From NCBI GenBank assembly GCA_020024265.1, contig JAHHTW010000009.1:9331-73330 (forward strand): a stretch of DNA of 64,000 nucleotides. The letters are read 5' to 3'. The position numbers were made by a program, and so were the translations under genes. The stretch comes from Anaerotignum sp. Lineage in GTDB: Bacteria; Bacillota; Clostridia; Lachnospirales; Anaerotignaceae. The notes below the pieces were generated by a model. The model made no database searches. It worked only from the letters and a program-made list of their open reading frames with translations, and was not told the origin of the DNA. Shown here one piece after another: positions 36,462 to 44,505 of this stretch (position 1 is its first letter; each line of letters opens with the position of its first letter).

Positions 36462-36492
36462 AGCAATGCCGATATTCGGCATTGCTTTTTTT
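36462..36492 (+). terminator. Intrinsic terminator
   Basis: An 11-bp perfect stem AGCAATGCCGA/TCGGCATTGCT with a TAT loop and a T-run. Confidence 0.92.
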
Positions 36493-36588
36493 GAAGTCGC
36501 ATTGTCTGGCATTATTTCAACACCGGTTTTCTTTGCTGTTCCATATACCATAAAAGAGCTTGGAACAGGATTCCAAAACTTTTCTGTA

Positions 36589-36617
36589 TTGACAGCAAAC
36601 ACAAAAAAACATATCAT
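36589..36617 (+). promoter_or_regulatory. Sigma-A promoter of ispF
   Basis: TTGACA at 36589-36594, a 17-nt spacer and TATCAT at 36612-36617. Confidence 0.8.
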
Positions 36618-36660
36618 GATATGCAGGAAAGATTCATAGAAAATAGAGAGGAAGAGCGGT

Positions 36661-37137
36661 ATGCGTATTGGTTCTGGATATGATGTACATAAACTGGTGG
36701 AAAATAGAAGATTGATATTGGGCGGTGTTCATATTCCTTATGAAAAGGGTTTGCTGGGACATTCGGATGCAGATGTACTTTTGCATGCAATCATGGATGC
36801 GTTGCTGGGGGCAGCTGCTTTGGGGGATATTGGCACCCATTTCCCCGATACAGATCCACAATATGAGGGGGCAGACAGCCAACAATTATTAAGTGCAGTT
36901 TGGGGGTTGATTTCTCAGAAGGACTATTGTATAATGAATATCGACGCAACAGTGATTGCACAAAAGCCAAAATTGAAACCATATATCCAGCAGATGCGGG
37001 AAAATATTGCAAAGTTGTTGGATATTGCACTGGATCAGGTCAATGTCAAAGCCACCACAGAAGAAGGGCTGGGCTTTACAGGTGCAGGGCAGGGAATTGC
37101 GGCTTCTGCTGTCTGTCTGTTGCAAAAAACGAAATAA
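36661..37137 (+). CDS. ispF: 2-C-methyl-D-erythritol 2,4-cyclodiphosphate synthase
   Basis: IspF of the MEP isoprenoid pathway, 158 residues, forming the cyclic diphosphate with loss of CMP. Metal ligands are in SGYDVH and LLGHSDADVLLHA, and the substrate loop follows with FPDTDPQYEGADS and TTEEGLGFTGAGQGI. The gene is alone under its own promoter. ispD, its usual neighbour, is absent here. The Cys T-box leader follows directly. Confidence 0.97.
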   Translation: MRIGSGYDVHKLVENRRLILGGVHIPYEKGLLGHSDADVLLHAIMDALLGAAALGDIGTHFPDTDPQYEGADSQQLLSAVWGLISQKDYCIMNIDATVIAQKPKLKPYIQQMRENIAKLLDIALDQVNVKATTEEGLGFTGAGQGIAASAVCLLQKTK

Positions 37138-37146
37138 GTCAAAAGT

Positions 37147-37473
37147 GATGATGGAAAAGAGTAGTCCTTTTTTCACCTGCCAGAGAATAACGGCCGTGGT
37201 GAAAGATGATGAGATTTGAGCCTATATAGATATATGGGTTTGATTGTCACCGTCTTAAGATACATGGGTGAGAGCCGTTTACAGAATGAGGAGGATGAAG
37301 TGCGTTCCTGAACTGAACAGGTGAACGAATATCAGTAGCCTGCTTTCGATGACAACGTTACAGTCTTTTAAGTGAGACGGCATTTTTATATACAAAAATG
37401 AACCGTCTAAGTAAAGTGGAACCACGGAGTATCAGCTTCGTCTTTACATGGTATGTAAAGACGGGGCTTTTTT
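37147..37473 (+). ncRNA. Cysteine T-box leader of cysE-cysS
   Basis: A T-box riboswitch. Stem I begins with the typical GGAAAAGAGTAGTCC element. The specifier TGC (Cys codon) at 37301-37303 sits in a GAAGTGCGTTC context. The antiterminator bulge region carries AAAGTGGAACCACGGAG (37413-37429), close to the T-box consensus. A terminator stem (37439-37447 with 37455-37463) and T7 end it. Uncharged tRNA-Cys would pair with TGC and the T-box bulge, preventing termination. Confidence 0.95.
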
Positions 37474-37563
37474 TATACCATCCCGTTCACAGTGATCCTA
37501 GAAACACCTTATTTCGTGCTGTCATATCATAAAAAAGATCAGTATGGAGAGAGGAGCAATAAT

Positions 37564-38151
37564 ATGAAAATGAATGTATTGGTATCAGCGGTAAAGGATA
37601 TGATTGCAGTAATCAAACAGAAAGATCCTGCAATCAGAAGTTCCATTGAAGTGATTTTATACCCCAGCTTTTGGGCAGTGATCAACCATCGTATTGCACA
37701 TAGCCTGTATCAGAAAAAGCGCTTTTTCTGGGCTCGTTTGATTTCTCAAATTTCCAGAGGCTTGACAGGCATCGAAATTCATCCAGGTGCCAAAATCGGT
37801 AAAAATTTCTTTATCGACCATGGTATGGGTGTCGTGATTGGTGAAACCGCAGAAATCGGAGACAATGTTATGCTATATCATGGTGTAACATTGGGTGGTA
37901 CTGGTAAGGATAAAATCAAACGCCATCCAACGGTTGGAGATAATGTATTGATTGGTGCAGAAACCATTGTGCTAGGCCCCATCAACATTGGCTCCAATAC
38001 AAAGATTGGAGCAGGTTCTGTTGTTTTGGAGGATATTCCTGCAAACGTAACAGCAGTTGGTTCGCCAACAAAGATTGTCAGAAAAGATGGTATGCGTATC
38101 AAGCCTACAGATCCGTCTGAATTTACCAAGAAGAAAAAACAAGCAGTATGA
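37564..38151 (+). CDS. cysE: Serine O-acetyltransferase
   Basis: CysE, the first step of cysteine synthesis (serine plus acetyl-CoA to O-acetylserine). It is 195 residues, the short Gram-positive form. A short helical N-terminus is followed by a left-handed beta-helix of hexapeptide repeats: IEIHPGAKIGKNFFIDHGMGVVIG, then LGGTGKDKIKRHPTVGDNVLIGAE. ATG 37564 has AGAGGAG nine nt upstream; the open frame extends further back into the T-box and is not coding there. It is controlled by the Cys T-box together with cysS. Confidence 0.95.
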   Translation: MKMNVLVSAVKDMIAVIKQKDPAIRSSIEVILYPSFWAVINHRIAHSLYQKKRFFWARLISQISRGLTGIEIHPGAKIGKNFFIDHGMGVVIGETAEIGDNVMLYHGVTLGGTGKDKIKRHPTVGDNVLIGAETIVLGPINIGSNTKIGAGSVVLEDIPANVTAVGSPTKIVRKDGMRIKPTDPSEFTKKKKQAV

Positions 38152-38315
38152 GAGAACATGCTTTTTGCACAGGTACGATGTGCGTACCATCTTGCAAAAG
38201 GAGCGGTTGAAAAACGAAAAGTTTTCTAAAAATATATACTATGAAAAGGTATTTTATGGTATACTAATAAAAATATAGTGTTTACAATATGCTTACAGAG
38301 GAAGGATGAGCCACC

Positions 38316-39728
38316 ATGAAATTATATAATACATTGACAAGACAAAAAGAAGAATTTATCCCACGTGAAGAGGGAAAGGTAAAAATGTATGTATGTGGCC
38401 CTACGGTATATGACTACATTCACATTGGAAATGCCCGTCCTTATGTAGTATTTGATACAGTAAGAAGATATCTGGAATACAAAGGCTATGAAGTAACTTA
38501 CGTACAGAATTTCACAGATGTAGATGATAAAATCATCAATCGTGCAAACAAAGAAAACAGTACCATGCAGGAGATTTCCAATCGTTTTATTGAAGAAGCG
38601 TTCCACGATGCAGATGGCTTGAATGTAAAACGTGCCACTGTTCATCCCCGTGTTACACAGGAAATGGATGGGATCATTGAAATGGTAAAGACACTGATCG
38701 ACAAGGGTTTTGCTTATGAAGATAACGGTACGGTATACTTTGATACAAAACAATTTCCTGAATACGGAAAACTCTCCAAAAAGAATTTGGATGAGCTGAT
38801 TGCAGGTGCAAGTGAACGTGTTACCGTGGATGATGCAAAGAAAAATTCTACCGACTTTGTGCTTTGGAAACCCAAAAAAGAAGGGGAACCAAGCTGGACT
38901 TCCCCTTGGGGTGAAGGCAGACCGGGTTGGCATATCGAATGCTCTGTGATGGCAAAACACCATTTGGGTGAAACCATTGATATTCATGCCGGTGGCGAAG
39001 ATTTGATTTTCCCGCATCATGAAAATGAAATTGCACAGAGTGAAGCAGCCAATGGCTGCCAGTTTGCAAAATACTGGATGCACAATGGCTTTATTACCGT
39101 AGATAACGAAAAAATGTCGAAATCCTTGGGTAATTTCTTTACGGTCAGAGATATTGCGGCACAGTTCCCTTATGAAGTGATTCGTTTCTTTATTCTCAAC
39201 GGACATTACAGAAGCCCCATCAATTTCAGCAGAGAATTGATGCAGGCTTGCCAGAATGGTTTGGAACGTATCAAAAACGCAAGAAAAGAGCTTGCTTTTT
39301 ATATCAAAAATTGTGCAGATACAAAGCTGACAGAAAAAGAACAAGAACAGATTGCTGATTTGGAAAAATATAAAGAACAGTTTGAAGCTGCTATGGATGA
39401 TGATTTCAATACCGCAGATGCAGTTTCTGTCATTTATGAATTGGTACGCTTTAGCAATATTGCAGTCAAAGGCGGTGTGTCCAAAGAATATGCACAAAAA
39501 ATTCAGGATATGCTGGATCACTTGTGTGGTGTACTGGGTGTTGCGGAGCTGAAAGAAGATGCTGTATCTGACGAGGATACTGCAAAGATTGAAGAACTGA
39601 TTGCAAAAAGAGCAGAAGCAAAGAAAGCAAAAGATTTTGCAACGGCAGATGCGATCCGTGATGAACTTACAGCAATGGGAATCACCATTAAGGATACCCG
39701 TCAGGGCGTACAGTGGTTTAGAGGTTGA
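38316..39728 (+). CDS. cysS: Cysteinyl-tRNA synthetase
   Basis: A class I aminoacyl-tRNA synthetase of 470 residues. The zinc ligand C28 is in YVCGPTVYDY, HIGN is at 36-39, the second zinc site is in WHIECSVMA with HAGGEDLIFPHHENE, and KMSKS lies near 266 in ENEKMSKSLGN. Pairing with cysE under one T-box balances cysteine supply and charging. mrnC follows with a 2-nt gap. Confidence 0.97.
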   Translation: MKLYNTLTRQKEEFIPREEGKVKMYVCGPTVYDYIHIGNARPYVVFDTVRRYLEYKGYEVTYVQNFTDVDDKIINRANKENSTMQEISNRFIEEAFHDADGLNVKRATVHPRVTQEMDGIIEMVKTLIDKGFAYEDNGTVYFDTKQFPEYGKLSKKNLDELIAGASERVTVDDAKKNSTDFVLWKPKKEGEPSWTSPWGEGRPGWHIECSVMAKHHLGETIDIHAGGEDLIFPHHENEIAQSEAANGCQFAKYWMHNGFITVDNEKMSKSLGNFFTVRDIAAQFPYEVIRFFILNGHYRSPINFSRELMQACQNGLERIKNARKELAFYIKNCADTKLTEKEQEQIADLEKYKEQFEAAMDDDFNTADAVSVIYELVRFSNIAVKGGVSKEYAQKIQDMLDHLCGVLGVAELKEDAVSDEDTAKIEELIAKRAEAKKAKDFATADAIRDELTAMGITIKDTRQGVQWFRG

Positions 39729-39730
39729 AC

Positions 39731-40150
39731 ATGCATTTGAAGGAAATTGATTTGTTGATGGGGCAACAAGGAAGTATAGACCCCAAGACCTTATCCCCAT
39801 TGGTTTTGGCTTATATTGGTGATGCGATTTATGAGATTTTGGTGCGTACCACTGTATTGACAGATGGGAACGCCCCAGTCAATAAGCTGCATAAAAAAGC
39901 ACGTGATTTTGTCAATGCAAAAGCACAGGCAGAATTTTATTTCCGCATAGAAGCTGCGCTTACAGAAACAGAAGCCGCTGTTTTTCGCAGAGGACGCAAT
40001 GCCAAGTCCTTTACCACACCGAAGCACGCTGATTTGATGGATTATCGTCATGCAACCGGATTGGAAGCGTTGTTTGGCTATCTATATCTGGCAGGTGATA
40101 TGGAACGTGTATGTACATTGTTTCGGATGGGAATGGAAGAAAAAATGTAA
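39731..40150 (+). CDS. mrnC: Mini-ribonuclease III
   Basis: Mini-III, which trims the 23S rRNA ends. It is 139 residues, an RNase III domain without a dsRNA-binding domain. The catalytic acid is in LAYIGDAIYEI and the second acidic site in GLEALFGYLYLAGD. The order cysE-cysS-mrnC-rlmB-yacP-sigH is the same as in Bacillus. ATG 39731 has AGAGG seven nt upstream, inside the end of cysS. Confidence 0.94.
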   Translation: MHLKEIDLLMGQQGSIDPKTLSPLVLAYIGDAIYEILVRTTVLTDGNAPVNKLHKKARDFVNAKAQAEFYFRIEAALTETEAAVFRRGRNAKSFTTPKHADLMDYRHATGLEALFGYLYLAGDMERVCTLFRMGMEEKM

Positions 40151-40156
40151 AGAATC

Positions 40157-40192
40157 AAAAAGCCGATGCGAAAATAAGTACATCGGCTTTTT
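40157..40192 (+). terminator. Intrinsic terminator between mrnC and rlmB
   Basis: A 12-bp stem AAAAAGCCGATG/CATCGGCTTTTT with a 12-nt loop. It separates, or attenuates transcription into, the downstream rlmB group. Confidence 0.8.
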
Positions 40193-40220
40193 GCCATATA
40201 TATCAGAAGGAGGTTACTTT

Positions 40221-41027
40221 GTGGAGAAAAAAAGATACGATAAGGAACGCAAAACGGAAAAACGCAGAGAATATACAGCAGAGCAAGAGTCAAACGAAAA
40301 TCAGTTAGAAGGGCGCAATGCCATACTGGAGGTGTTGCGCAGCGGTCGTGATATTGAAAAAATTATGGTTGCCAAAGGCAATGTAGAGGGTACCATCAAA
40401 AGAATTGTAGCAATGGCAGCAGAAAAAGGTGTGGTCATTCAGGAAGTCAGCCGCCATAAGCTGGATGAAATTTCACAGACCAAGAATCATCAGGGCGTGA
40501 TTGCGTTGGTATCGGCGCATAACTATGTTGAGGTTTCTGATATTTTGGCAGCAGCAAGAGAGAAGAAGGAGGACCCCTTTGTATTGATTTTGGATGGAAT
40601 CACAGATCCGCATAATTTTGGGGCAATATTGCGTACCGCAGAGTGTGCCGGTGTACATGGTGTGATCATTCCAAAGCGTCGTTCTGTGGGACTCAATGCA
40701 ACCGTGGGGAAAACCTCTGTTGGTGCGGTGGAATATATGCCGGTAGCACGTGTCACAAATATTGTAAACACTATGGAATATTTGGGCAAAGAAGGTTTGT
40801 GGATGGCTTGTGCAGATATGAAGGGATTGGATCATTTTGATACCAATATGAAAGGCCCGCTGGCATTGGTTATTGGCAGCGAGGGGAATGGTGTGAGCCG
40901 TTTGGTGAAGGAAAAATGCGATTTTACGGTTTCTATTCCTATGTATGGGCAGATTTCTTCCTTAAACGCTTCTGTTGCGGCAGCATTATTGATGTATGAG
41001 GTGGTACGCCAGCGCCGATTTGTCTAA
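40221..41027 (+). CDS. rlmB: 23S rRNA 2'-O-methyltransferase RlmB (TrmH/SpoU family)
   Basis: A SPOUT methyltransferase of 268 residues. An N-terminal substrate-binding domain (LEGRNAILEVLRSG) is followed by the knotted domain with motif 1 LDGITDPHNFGAILRTAECAG, motif 2 LVIGSEGNGVS and motif 3 IPMYGQISSLNASVAAALLMYE. The start is GTG 40221 with AAGGAGG seven nt upstream; reading further back enters the terminator. RlmB methylates G2251 in E. coli numbering; the exact site here is assumed. Confidence 0.92.
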   Translation: MEKKRYDKERKTEKRREYTAEQESNENQLEGRNAILEVLRSGRDIEKIMVAKGNVEGTIKRIVAMAAEKGVVIQEVSRHKLDEISQTKNHQGVIALVSAHNYVEVSDILAAAREKKEDPFVLILDGITDPHNFGAILRTAECAGVHGVIIPKRRSVGLNATVGKTSVGAVEYMPVARVTNIVNTMEYLGKEGLWMACADMKGLDHFDTNMKGPLALVIGSEGNGVSRLVKEKCDFTVSIPMYGQISSLNASVAAALLMYEVVRQRRFV

Positions 41028-41110
41028 TCAATATTTCATTTGAAAAAAATATGGATATGTGTTAGCCTAATATCAAAAATAAGTATAGCAAGAAAAGGGG
41101 GGAATTTCCA

Positions 41111-41629
41111 TTGCAAGAGGATTTTTTGCTGGTGGATGGATATAATATCATTCACGCATGGGACGAGTTGCGAGAGCTGATGGAAGAAGTCAGTTTGGAA
41201 AGCGCACGCCAAAAACTGATGGACATTCTTTCAAATTATAAAGGCGTGAAAAAAGCGACCATTATATTGGTGTTTGATGCATATCTGGTAAAAGGCAGCG
41301 CTGGTTCACAAACAAAATATAACAATATCTATGTGGTATATACAAAAGAAGCAGAAACAGCAGACCACTATATTGAACGTGTGGTAACGGCTTTGCCAAA
41401 GCATTACCGTGTGCGTGTAGCAACGGCAGACGGCTTGGAACAGGTTATTGTATTGGGGCAGGGAGCCATTCGTATGAGCGCAAGGGAATTGCATAGAGAG
41501 GTACATGCTGTAGAACAGCAGTTACGAGAGCAGTATATTGAAAACAGACCGGCAAAAAATAATATGTTGGCAGATCATCTGGATGAAGAAGCTTTGGCTT
41601 GGTTAGAGGATTTGCGACGGAAAAAGTAA
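41111..41629 (+). CDS. yacP: NYN-domain endoribonuclease (YacP/Rae1 family)
   Basis: A 172-residue NYN/PIN-like protein. The acidic motif LLVDGYNIIHAWDEL near 5-19, then ILVFDAYLVKG and ATADGLEQ, form the metal site. The Bacillus homologue Rae1 cuts mRNA in the ribosomal A site. The start is TTG 41111 behind an AGGGGGGA ribosome site; there is no better ATG. It sits between rlmB and sigH as in Bacillus. Confidence 0.9.
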   Translation: MQEDFLLVDGYNIIHAWDELRELMEEVSLESARQKLMDILSNYKGVKKATIILVFDAYLVKGSAGSQTKYNNIYVVYTKEAETADHYIERVVTALPKHYRVRVATADGLEQVIVLGQGAIRMSARELHREVHAVEQQLREQYIENRPAKNNMLADHLDEEALAWLEDLRRKK

Positions 41630-41646
41630 GGAGAAGTAGAGGTTTT

Positions 41647-42276
41647 ATGACACAGCAAAATGTAGAAGAAAATCTGAAACGTGACGAATCTTTGGTCATA
41701 AAGGCACAAAGCGGAAATCGACCAGCTGAAACAGAACTTCTAGAAAAATATAAACCATTGGTGAAAGCAAAATCTCGTGCGTATTTCCTCATTGGCGCAG
41801 ATAGTGAGGATATTATACAGGAGGGAATGATTGGTTTATATAAAGCAATTCGGGATTATGACCACAGTAAAAATGCGTCTTTTCGCAGTTTTGCGGAATT
41901 ATGTGTCAATCGACAAATGATTACAGCCATCAAAGCTGCAACCAGACAAAAGCATCAGCCATTAAACTCTTATATTTCGTTGAATAAACCTGTTTTTGAT
42001 GAAGAATCAGATGAAACATATTTGGATTTATTACAGGAGGGGGAACTGCTCAATCCGGAGATCTTGCTGATTGGACAGGAAAGCAAGAATATATTGGAGA
42101 ATGAAATGGTCAAAAATTTGAGTGCGTTTGAAGGGAAGGTATTGACATTATATTTGCAGGGAAGAAGTTATTTTGAAATTGCTGGGGTATTGCAAAAAAC
42201 AGAGAAGTCTATTGATAATGCCTTGCAACGGGTAAAGAAAAAATTGGAACATTTTTGTATAGAAAAAAAGACTTGA
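41647..42276 (+). CDS. sigH: RNA polymerase sigma-H factor
   Basis: SigH (Spo0H), the post-exponential sigma factor for early sporulation genes, 209 residues. Region 2 has GADSEDIIQEGMIGLYKAIRDYD with FRSFAELCVNRQM. Region 4 has LSAFEGKVLTLYLQGRSYFEIAGVLQKTEKSIDNALQRVKKKL. ATG 41647 follows a TAGAGG site. An upstream in-frame extension into yacP is not supported. A tRNA-Thr follows rather than the rpmG-secE-nusG seen in Bacillus. Confidence 0.95.
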   Translation: MTQQNVEENLKRDESLVIKAQSGNRPAETELLEKYKPLVKAKSRAYFLIGADSEDIIQEGMIGLYKAIRDYDHSKNASFRSFAELCVNRQMITAIKAATRQKHQPLNSYISLNKPVFDEESDETYLDLLQEGELLNPEILLIGQESKNILENEMVKNLSAFEGKVLTLYLQGRSYFEIAGVLQKTEKSIDNALQRVKKKLEHFCIEKKT

Positions 42277-42301
42277 CCATGGTGTATATTTGTAGTAGAA
42301 T
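42273..42301 (+). promoter_or_regulatory. Promoter of tRNA-Thr
   Basis: TTGACC at 42273-42278, a 17-nt spacer and TAGAAT at 42296-42301. The -35 overlaps the last codons of sigH. Confidence 0.75.
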
Positions 42302-42343
42302 ATAAAAGTATCCGGAAGAATGATGGAACAAATTCTTCCATAT

Positions 42344-42416
42344 GCTACCGTGGCTCAGTAGGTAGAGCGTCGCCTTGGTAAGGCGGAGGTCACGGGTTCA
42401 AGTCCCGTCGGTAGCT
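42344..42416 (+). tRNA. tRNA-Thr (GGT)
   Basis: A full cloverleaf. The acceptor is GCTACCG with CGGTAGC, the D arm holds GGCTCAGTAGGTAGAGC, and the anticodon loop TTGGTAA gives anticodon GGT (codon ACC). The T arm is CGGGTTCAAGTCCCG. CCA is not encoded. Confidence 0.96.
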
Positions 42417-42421
42417 TTTAT

Positions 42422-42452
42422 AAAAGCCTTGAATATTTCAAGGCTTTTCTTT
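42422..42452 (+). terminator. Intrinsic terminator after tRNA-Thr
   Basis: A 12-bp stem AAAAGCCTTGAA/TTCAAGGCTTTT with a TAT loop, followed by CTTTTTT. Confidence 0.9.
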
Positions 42453-42833
42453 TTTATAAGTGCATATTTGCGTGCACATCTATTTTTTGCTGTTTTGAGA
42501 AGCGAAGCGGGAATGTAAAATTTTTTCTGTCAGTAGTATTGTGAAAGGTCTTTCATGATAAAATCCATTATCATAAGAAGCTCTTTTTTTGTGATCGCAA
42601 GAGAAAAAACAGTATAGATCATACTGAAAATATGGGGGTTCTTCCCTGATACATTTCTTTTATCGGTTTAGGATAGATGGATCACAGCAGGCATGATCCT
42701 TTGTACATACCATTAGAACGCAATCAAAAATGTATTTGGATGATAGTATCAAAGCTAAAAGCATATCAGAAAAGAATCCATGATGGCTCTTGCAATGTCA
42801 TATGGATATATATTTTCAGTAAATCTGCTTTTC
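42453..42833. other. Intergenic stretch, no gene seen
   Basis: About 380 nt after tRNA-Thr without recognisable coding or RNA features. The open frame here has no ribosome site or family resemblance. Confidence 0.5.
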
Positions 42834-42871
42834 CTATTGTATTGGTAGCATTTTTGGTACCAATACAATAG
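42834..42871. repeat. 14-bp perfect inverted repeat
   Basis: CTATTGTATTGGTA (42834-42847) and its complement (42858-42871) around a 10-nt loop, 42 nt past the stop of the minus-strand TPR gene. There is no T-run, so it is either a weak terminator or an mRNA 3'-end stabiliser. Confidence 0.6.
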
Positions 42872-42913
42872 AAAATAGTCTTTGATGATGTGTTTTCGAT
42901 ACGGCAGTTCCTA

Positions 42914-44329
42914 TTATGATGTTGTGTCTTTTTCCAAGTCTTGCAATGCAGCTTTGGCTTTTTCCACAAGTGTTGTATTTGGAAATTCTTTTATGACTTT
43001 TTGATAATATGTCTTGGCATTTTCAAAATCTTCATTCATCTGTGCGATTTGTCCCAAATAATAATAGCTATTGCCATTGAGATCGGTTGCAGTGGTATAT
43101 TGCAACACCGTTTCAAAATGTGTTTTTGCCTGCGTGTATTGATGATTTTTCATGGCAGCTTCGCCTTTGGCATACAAGGATTCTGCTGCTTTTTCAAAGG
43201 CTTCCGCTTTGGTCTGCTCGTACTTTTGAATATCCTCCTTCTCAAAGCCAAGCGTATCAATCTGTGCCAGTGTTTCTGCACATGCTTCATATTGTTTGTC
43301 ATGCAGTAAGGATACGGCAGTTGCCAAAAGTTCCATATGCGCCTGCTTTGTTTCCTCGCTGCGCAGTTGTTTGTTTTCCTGTTCCAGTATCACTGCTTTT
43401 TCACATAGCTTTGCAACTTCTTCCGGAGATAGATTGGTTTTGCCTGCATAGCTTTCTACTTTTTCCTGAAGCTGTGCAATGGTCTGATCTTTTTCATCCT
43501 GTAATGCAGGAGAAATCAAAAATATCCATATCGTGGCGGTGGCAATCATACCAAAGACAAATACAATGAAATCCTTTTTGTCTAACAATGGGTCTGATTT
43601 TTTTTCACTGCGTTTATAACGTGGCATGGGTGGCGCTTCATCTGTTCGTTTGAGGATATTGGTTTCTGGGGCATCCTCTTTTTTTACCCAAGATTTTTCT
43701 TTTTTGAATGACAGATGCTTTTCGTCACCCAATTCTTTGAGATACAGCAGTGCGAGGTCGTTTTTACAATCTTTACGCAGTGCCAATTCTATGAAGTGCA
43801 ATGCTCGTTTGTGATTGTTGTCCTTCAAGCAGCAGAGTGTCATAAGATGATAGGCATCCAAAAGGTTCGGATTGACATCCAGACATTTCTTAAGCTGTAT
43901 GATGGCTAAATCTTCACTACCCTGTTTCAGATATTGCAGGGATTGATTATACATGCGAATGGCATCATTATATTTTTCTAAAAGTCTGGCATGTTTTTGA
44001 AAATATTGTATATAGTCTGAGGCAATATTGTCTTGTGGTACAATAGAAACACTGATAATCCAATGCTTCATAGCATCGGCAATATGTCCAATTTCGGCTT
44101 GGATCAGCCCCAGTAAATTACGTGCATCTATATTCTGCTTATCAAATGCCAAGCTCTGTTCCAGAAGAGCAGCGGCATGGGAAAGATCCTGTATATGCGC
44201 TGCCTCCAAAGCGGCATTGTACAGCCGAATGGATACATTGACAGCCTTTGTAAAAATATAAATGTCAATGCCACAGGAAGGGCAGGTGAAGCCTTTTGCA
44301 ACGTCTTTTCCACAATTTGGGCATTTCAT
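42914..44329 (-). CDS. Zinc-ribbon TPR membrane protein
   Basis: A 471-residue protein. An N-terminal zinc ribbon (MKCPNCGKDVAKGFTCPSCG, two CxxC) is followed by a TPR-rich domain to about 205 and a charged linker. One membrane helix (FIVFVFGMIATATIWIFLI) lies near 260. A coiled-coil/TPR C-terminal domain has NSYYYLGQIAQMNEDFENAKTYYQKV. It is probably a scaffold at the membrane; the function is unknown. ATG 44329 has GAAGGTGA ten nt upstream; ATG 44347 does not. It is last of the folC group on minus. Confidence 0.8.
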   Translation of the reverse strand: MKCPNCGKDVAKGFTCPSCGIDIYIFTKAVNVSIRLYNAALEAAHIQDLSHAAALLEQSLAFDKQNIDARNLLGLIQAEIGHIADAMKHWIISVSIVPQDNIASDYIQYFQKHARLLEKYNDAIRMYNQSLQYLKQGSEDLAIIQLKKCLDVNPNLLDAYHLMTLCCLKDNNHKRALHFIELALRKDCKNDLALLYLKELGDEKHLSFKKEKSWVKKEDAPETNILKRTDEAPPMPRYKRSEKKSDPLLDKKDFIVFVFGMIATATIWIFLISPALQDEKDQTIAQLQEKVESYAGKTNLSPEEVAKLCEKAVILEQENKQLRSEETKQAHMELLATAVSLLHDKQYEACAETLAQIDTLGFEKEDIQKYEQTKAEAFEKAAESLYAKGEAAMKNHQYTQAKTHFETVLQYTTATDLNGNSYYYLGQIAQMNEDFENAKTYYQKVIKEFPNTTLVEKAKAALQDLEKDTTS

Positions 44330-44343
44330 AGCTGAGTTCACCT

Positions 44344-44505
44344 TCATTCTGAGTGATCGGTACGTTTTTGTTTGGTATCTTTGGTAGCAATATATTGCAG
44401 GAGGTCTAACAAATCCTGTATTTGTGAAGCATGTAATTCTTCTTCAATATGATTCAGCTCTGTTAAGGGCTGATATTTTTTCAATTCTTCTTGGAAATTC
44501 AGCAT
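44344..44505 (-). CDS. Small hypothetical protein between folC and the TPR gene
   Basis: A 53-residue, acidic, helical protein (MLNFQEELKKYQPLTELNHIEEE start) of unknown function. ATG 44505 overlaps the end of folC by 7 nt and has AGGAGGAGG just upstream. The TPR gene begins 14 nt after its stop. The tight spacing on both sides supports it as a real gene translated from the folC transcript. Confidence 0.7.
   Translation of the reverse strand: MLNFQEELKKYQPLTELNHIEEELHASQIQDLLDLLQYIATKDTKQKRTDHSE

Noticed and set aside
36381..36617. Minus-strand open frame of 78 codons with a protein-like stretch
   Set aside because: It overlaps the terminator and the ispF promoter, has no ribosome site and resembles no family.
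38322..39800. Long minus-strand open frame opposite cysS
   Set aside because: Antisense shadow; cysS motifs are all on plus.
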